DNA of 10,596 nucleotides from UBA10939 sp050942745. GTDB lineage: Bacteria; Myxococcota; Myxococcia; Myxococcales; UBA5297. The DNA is taken from the NCBI GenBank assembly GCA_050942745.1, contig JBMNNX010000234.1, forward strand, positions 1-10,596. The letters are read 5' to 3'. Of the stretch, positions 8,708 to 10,596 are shown piece by piece (position 1 is the first letter of the stretch; every line of letters starts with the position of its first letter). A program made the translations under genes and the position numbers. The notes under the pieces are model-generated. The model worked only from the letters and a program-made list of their open reading frames with translations. It searched no databases and was not told where the DNA came from.

Positions 8708-9190
8708 CTACTCGCAGATGGAGGCGCTGAACTGCCCGTCCACCTCGTAGTCGGCGTCTATTCTCGCGTAGAGGCCCCCCTTCAAGCCGGTATCGGTCAC
8801 CTCGCTGACCTCGAGCACGCCCGAGATCGCGACCATGTTCAGGGTCTCGCCGGCGGCCTTCTCGGTGACGAGGGTGACGTTGCGCGCGAGGCTCAGGGGG
8901 TAGCGGCCGGGCTGTCCGGGCACCTGGAGGAGGATGAACTCGGTCGCGTCGCCGCCGTGGAAGTGCTGGCAGCTCAACTCCGCGGGATAGAGCTTGGTGA
9001 AGAGCCCTTCATCGTCGGAGAGGAAGTTGCTGGTCGCGCCGGCGACGAAGGTCCAGGGCTTCCCGTGGATCTTCCCGGCGAGCGGGGTGCTGGCGATGGT
9101 GTGGCCGGGCTCGTTGACCTCCTCTTCCTCTCCGCAGGCAAGGAGCGCGGCGGTGAGGGCTATCGGGAGGGCGTAGCGAAGAAGGCGCAT
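8708..9190 (-). CDS. Small outer-membrane-type lipoprotein of unknown function
   Basis: A 160-aa protein starting with a lipoprotein signal peptide: positively charged MRLLR, a hydrophobic core, and the lipobox LLAC with the acylated Cys at 19. The next residues are Gly-Glu-Glu-Glu-Glu, not Asp, so by the usual +2 rule it would be sorted to the outer membrane. The mature part has AGKIHGKPWTFVAGATS (38-54), a pattern seen in many hypothetical lipoproteins of myxobacterial-type genomes, and alternating beta-strand-like segments to the end. Two further cysteines (74 and 159) could form a disulfide. No enzymatic motif is visible. The ATG at 9190 has GGAG six bases upstream. It is codirectional with the histidine kinase (82-nt gap containing palindromes); it could be a partner of that kinase, but only position suggests it. 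Confidence 0.88.
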   Translation of the reverse strand: MRLLRYALPIALTAALLACGEEEEVNEPGHTIASTPLAGKIHGKPWTFVAGATSNFLSDDEGLFTKLYPAELSCQHFHGGDATEFILLQVPGQPGRYPLSLARNVTLVTEKAAGETLNMVAISGVLEVSEVTDTGLKGGLYARIDADYEVDGQFSASICE

Positions 9191-9393
9191 GGTAGCTCCA
9201 GTGCTCTGGGGGTAGACGCCCGGGGGGCGACGGCAAACGCGCCCGAAAACCTATCCGTTTCGTGGGCCGCGCGACAAATCGCCGCACCAGCCTTGGCGCC
9301 TGGCCGGCTTTGGGCAGGCCGCGCGGTCGCCAAGCCTGGGCGGTCGTGATCGAGTCGGCTTCGCTCGGAGACGGCAGCGTCCGTTCGACACGA

Positions 9394-9522
9394 GCCGGTG
9401 TTCGGTCCCGAGAGCCGGCGCTCCTATCGCCGGGCAGTCGGCGTCGGGTCTCGAGCAGCCAGCGCGCAGTCTGTAAGGAGCCGGCGTTTGGTCTCGAGGA
9501 GCCGGGACCGGGTTTCCGACGG
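9394..9522. repeat. Three degenerate tandem copies with a 43-nt period
   Basis: Units start at 9394, 9437 and 9480. Their first ~24 bases align around G(C/T)CGG(C/T)GT followed by GGT(C/T)(C/T)CGAG and AGCC. Units 2 and 3 match at 20 of 24 positions; units 1 and 3 match at 16 of the first 19, then need one indel. The remaining ~19 bases of each unit have diverged. A weaker copy may precede (near 9354). The period is not a multiple of 3, so the repeat is not coding. Confidence 0.5.
9415..9434. other. Short hairpin within the repeat region
   Basis: CCGGCG and CGCCGG arms surround a 7-nt loop CTCCTAT. On the minus strand the loop reads ATAGGAG, reminiscent of the TAGGAGCG core of the repeats at 1735-1811, but the rest does not align. 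Confidence 0.3.
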
Positions 9523-9656
9523 TGGCCCGTTGGACCGGATCCCCGAGTGGCGGCGATATCGGTCGCCTTGCGGCATGCCGAACGCTGGTTTCCGGGCCAG
9601 CCTGATGCGCAAGCTGACGACGCATTGGGGGCTCTGCAAGCTGTGAGGCCCAAGGG

Positions 9657-9685
9657 TTGGATTGCCGGCAGGTCGCGGTTATAGG
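9657..9685 (+). promoter_or_regulatory. Candidate promoter of the aspartokinase gene
   Basis: TTGGAT (9657-9662) and TATAGG (9680-9685) are 17 nt apart; each matches the sigma-70 consensus at 4 of 6 positions. The predicted start of transcription would give a leader of about 45 nt that includes the hairpin at 9684-9710. Confidence 0.35.
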
Positions 9686-9710
9686 CGCGCCCGAGGCGGA
9701 GCCTCGCGCC
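9684..9710 (+). other. Leader hairpin before the aspartokinase gene
   Basis: CGAGGC (9692-9697) pairs with GCCTCG (9701-9706) around a GGA loop, flanked by GGCG (9684-9687) and CGCC (9707-9710) that extend the stem after a bulge. It lies between the candidate promoter and the Shine-Dalgarno. It is too small for a lysine riboswitch, so any regulatory role is open. Confidence 0.35.
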
Positions 9711-9721
9711 GCCGTGGCGAT

Positions 9722-9727
9722 AGAGGA
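9722..9727 (+). promoter_or_regulatory. Shine-Dalgarno that points to the ATG at 9736
   Basis: AGAGGA stands 8 nt before ATG (9736-9738). This ATG opens MSEMPESP, the kind of start expected for the aspartokinase, but its frame meets TGA after 11 codons. The site therefore supports the original start and a later frameshift, not the downstream GTG at 9768. Confidence 0.6.
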
Positions 9728-9735
9728 AAGCCGGG

Positions 9736-10454
9736 ATGTCCGAAATGCCCGAATCACCCGGATTGTCGTGAAGTTTAGGGGCACCAGCGTCTCGAGCCTG
9801 GAGAGCTGGCGCACGATCGCTCGCGTGGTCGCCGAGCGGCGACGCGAAGGGCTTCGGCCGCTGGTCGTCTGCTCGGCCATCGCCGGGGTGACCAACGAGC
9901 TCGAGCGCCTGCTCGATGGAGCGATCTCCGGGGACTCGGCGCCGGTGCTCGAGGCCATCCGCGCCCGGCACCAGGCGCTCGCGGAGGCGCTCGGCGTCGG
10001 CGCCTCGGCGCTCGACGGGGAGCTGCGCGAGCTCTCTCGGCTCGCCTCCGGGGTCGCGCTCGTGCGCGAGGTAAGCCCGAGGGTCCGCGCGCGCGGGCTC
10101 GCCTTGGGCGAGTTGATGTCCAGCCGTCTCGGAGCGGCCTTCCTCGTTTCGCAGGGGCAGCCGGCCGCCTGGCTCGACGCCCGCGACTGCCTCGTCTCGA
10201 GCGACGACCCTCGGTCGAGCGCGCAGCGACGCTACGTGGCGGCGTCCTGCGGCTTCGATCCCGACGCCGAGCTGCAGCGGCGGCTCTCAGCGCTTGGGGC
10301 GGAGGTGCTCGTCACTCAAGGCTTCATCGCCCGCGACGCCCAAGGCGACACGGTATTGCTCGGCCGCGACGGCTCGGACATCTCGGCGACCTGCCTCGCC
10401 GCGCGCCTGCAGGCGGTGCGCTGTGAGATCTGGACCGACGTGCCCGGCATGTAC
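9736..10454 (+). pseudogene. lysC: Decayed aspartokinase domain, bifunctional AK/DAP-decarboxylase type
   Basis: Aspartokinase phosphorylates L-aspartate, the first step to lysine, threonine and methionine. From 9768 the frame encodes VKFRGTSVSSL, then SAIAGVTNELERLL, a LALGELMSSRLGAAFL helix, VLVTQGFIARDAQGDTVLLG, and EIWTDVPGMY, all in family order and closest in my memory to fused aspartokinase/diaminopimelate-decarboxylase proteins. It looks broken. The ATG at 9736 with a good Shine-Dalgarno reads MSEMPESP, then shifts frame; one lost base near 9759 (before GGATTGTC) would restore a W-I-V-V-K-F reading. The canonical KFGG is KFRG, and GRGGSDTSA is GRDGSDISA; each change is a single GC-to-AT transition. 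After DVPGMY (10454) homology stops and transposase-like DNA begins; the NP/TTGAKVLHPR part and all C-terminal domains are absent. The frame stays open to 10596. Initiation at GTG 9768 or an upstream GTG (9714) is the alternative if the gene is still expressed. Confidence 0.8.
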
Positions 10455-10596
10455 GTATTTCCACCGAAGGTCGAAAGCAAAGCGGTCGACCGCTTCTCGA
10501 TCCGACAGCCCCTCCAGTCGTTGAAGCACCATCACCGTCGCCACGATCCGTGGCGGGACACAATCGCGCCCTACCTTCTGGAAGAGGTCGGCGAAT
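10455..10596 (-). mobile_element. Truncated IS1182/DUF772-type transposase fragment
   Basis: The minus strand encodes 47 codons from the right edge: FADLFQKVGRD, then VPPRIVATVMVLQRLEGL and SDREAVDRFAFDLRWKY. This is the N-terminal DUF772 signature of IS1182-family transposases, which normally continue with an AAG(L/V) turn and some 350-400 more residues including the DDE catalytic domain. Here homology stops at the RWKY codon (10455-10457) and the sequence becomes antisense to the aspartokinase. The transposase N-terminus and the element's end would lie beyond the right edge. No terminal inverted repeat is at the junction. The fragment is inactive as it stands, and the join is either an IS-associated deletion or an assembly chimera. 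Confidence 0.75.

Larger units (their letters stand above)
9191..9735. other. 545-nt gene-free divergent intergenic region
   Basis: No frame here shows a recognisable domain or a good ribosome-binding site; the longest (9262-9684 plus, 9251-9958 minus) look like shadows of GC-rich DNA. Contents are: a possible lipoprotein promoter area next to 9191, three 43-nt-spaced degenerate repeats (9394-9522), a hairpin at 9415-9434, a near-palindrome around GATATC (9549-9567), and a promoter-like pair plus hairpin leading into the aspartokinase gene. Confidence 0.6.

Noticed and set aside
9394..9522. CRISPR array
   Set aside because: Although evenly spaced, the units are degenerate, only three, and there are no identical repeats or cas genes.
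9684..9735. Lysine riboswitch or attenuator before the aspartokinase gene
   Set aside because: A lysine riboswitch needs about 170 nt and a five-way junction; only one hairpin is present and no leader peptide rich in Lys or Thr codons is seen.
9251..9971. Minus-strand frames of 235 and 320 codons and a plus frame 9262-9684 across the repeat region
   Set aside because: No ribosome-binding site, no domain, and they run into the aspartokinase or lipoprotein genes in the wrong frame.

Overview
This is a GC-rich bacterial chromosomal window, roughly 70% G+C by eye, with the strong third-position G/C bias typical of Myxococcota and related former Deltaproteobacteria. That assignment is an inference. 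It rests on composition, on a cysteine-free Crp/Fnr regulator and a 'GKPWTF'-type lipoprotein of the sort common in that group, and on a bifunctional-type aspartokinase. No rRNA, tRNA, CRISPR array or phage gene is visible.

Left part (1-5064, all minus strand). This is a MoxR-type gene neighbourhood. Read 5' to 3' on the minus strand it contains: a polytopic membrane protein with a TTG start and a strong Shine-Dalgarno; a DUF4129 protein (overlap GTGA); a DUF4350 protein (overlap ATGA); a gap holding two copies of a 28-bp repeat; a small membrane-anchored PsbP/DUF1795-like protein; a hairpin-rich gap; and a MoxR AAA+ ATPase cut by the left edge. MoxR/DUF58/DUF4129/DUF4350 sets are a recurring but poorly characterised envelope-associated chaperone-like system. 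A DUF58 partner would be expected just beyond position 1.

Middle (5065-8625). A divergent intergenic region with a plausible promoter leads to a plus-strand Crp/Fnr regulator. It faces, tail to tail, a large minus-strand histidine kinase (856 aa) with an unusually long multi-spanning N-terminus, a second extracytoplasmic sensor region, HAMP, HisKA and HATPase_c. No response regulator is adjacent.

Right part (8626-10596). A small outer-membrane-type lipoprotein precedes the kinase on the same strand. A 545-nt gene-free stretch follows, carrying three degenerate copies of a motif spaced exactly 43 nt apart and a likely promoter. The plus-strand gene after it encodes an aspartokinase domain that looks broken. 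It has a probable 1-nt deletion near the start, GC-to-AT transitions at otherwise conserved catalytic-motif residues, and an abrupt switch at 10454/10455 into an inverted, truncated IS1182/DUF772-type transposase. The junction is either a genomic scar (IS-mediated deletion) or an assembly chimera. I see no clear new defence or biosynthetic system. The strongest points for a second look are the decayed aspartokinase and its IS junction, the 43-nt repeats, and the hairpin-rich spacer before moxR.
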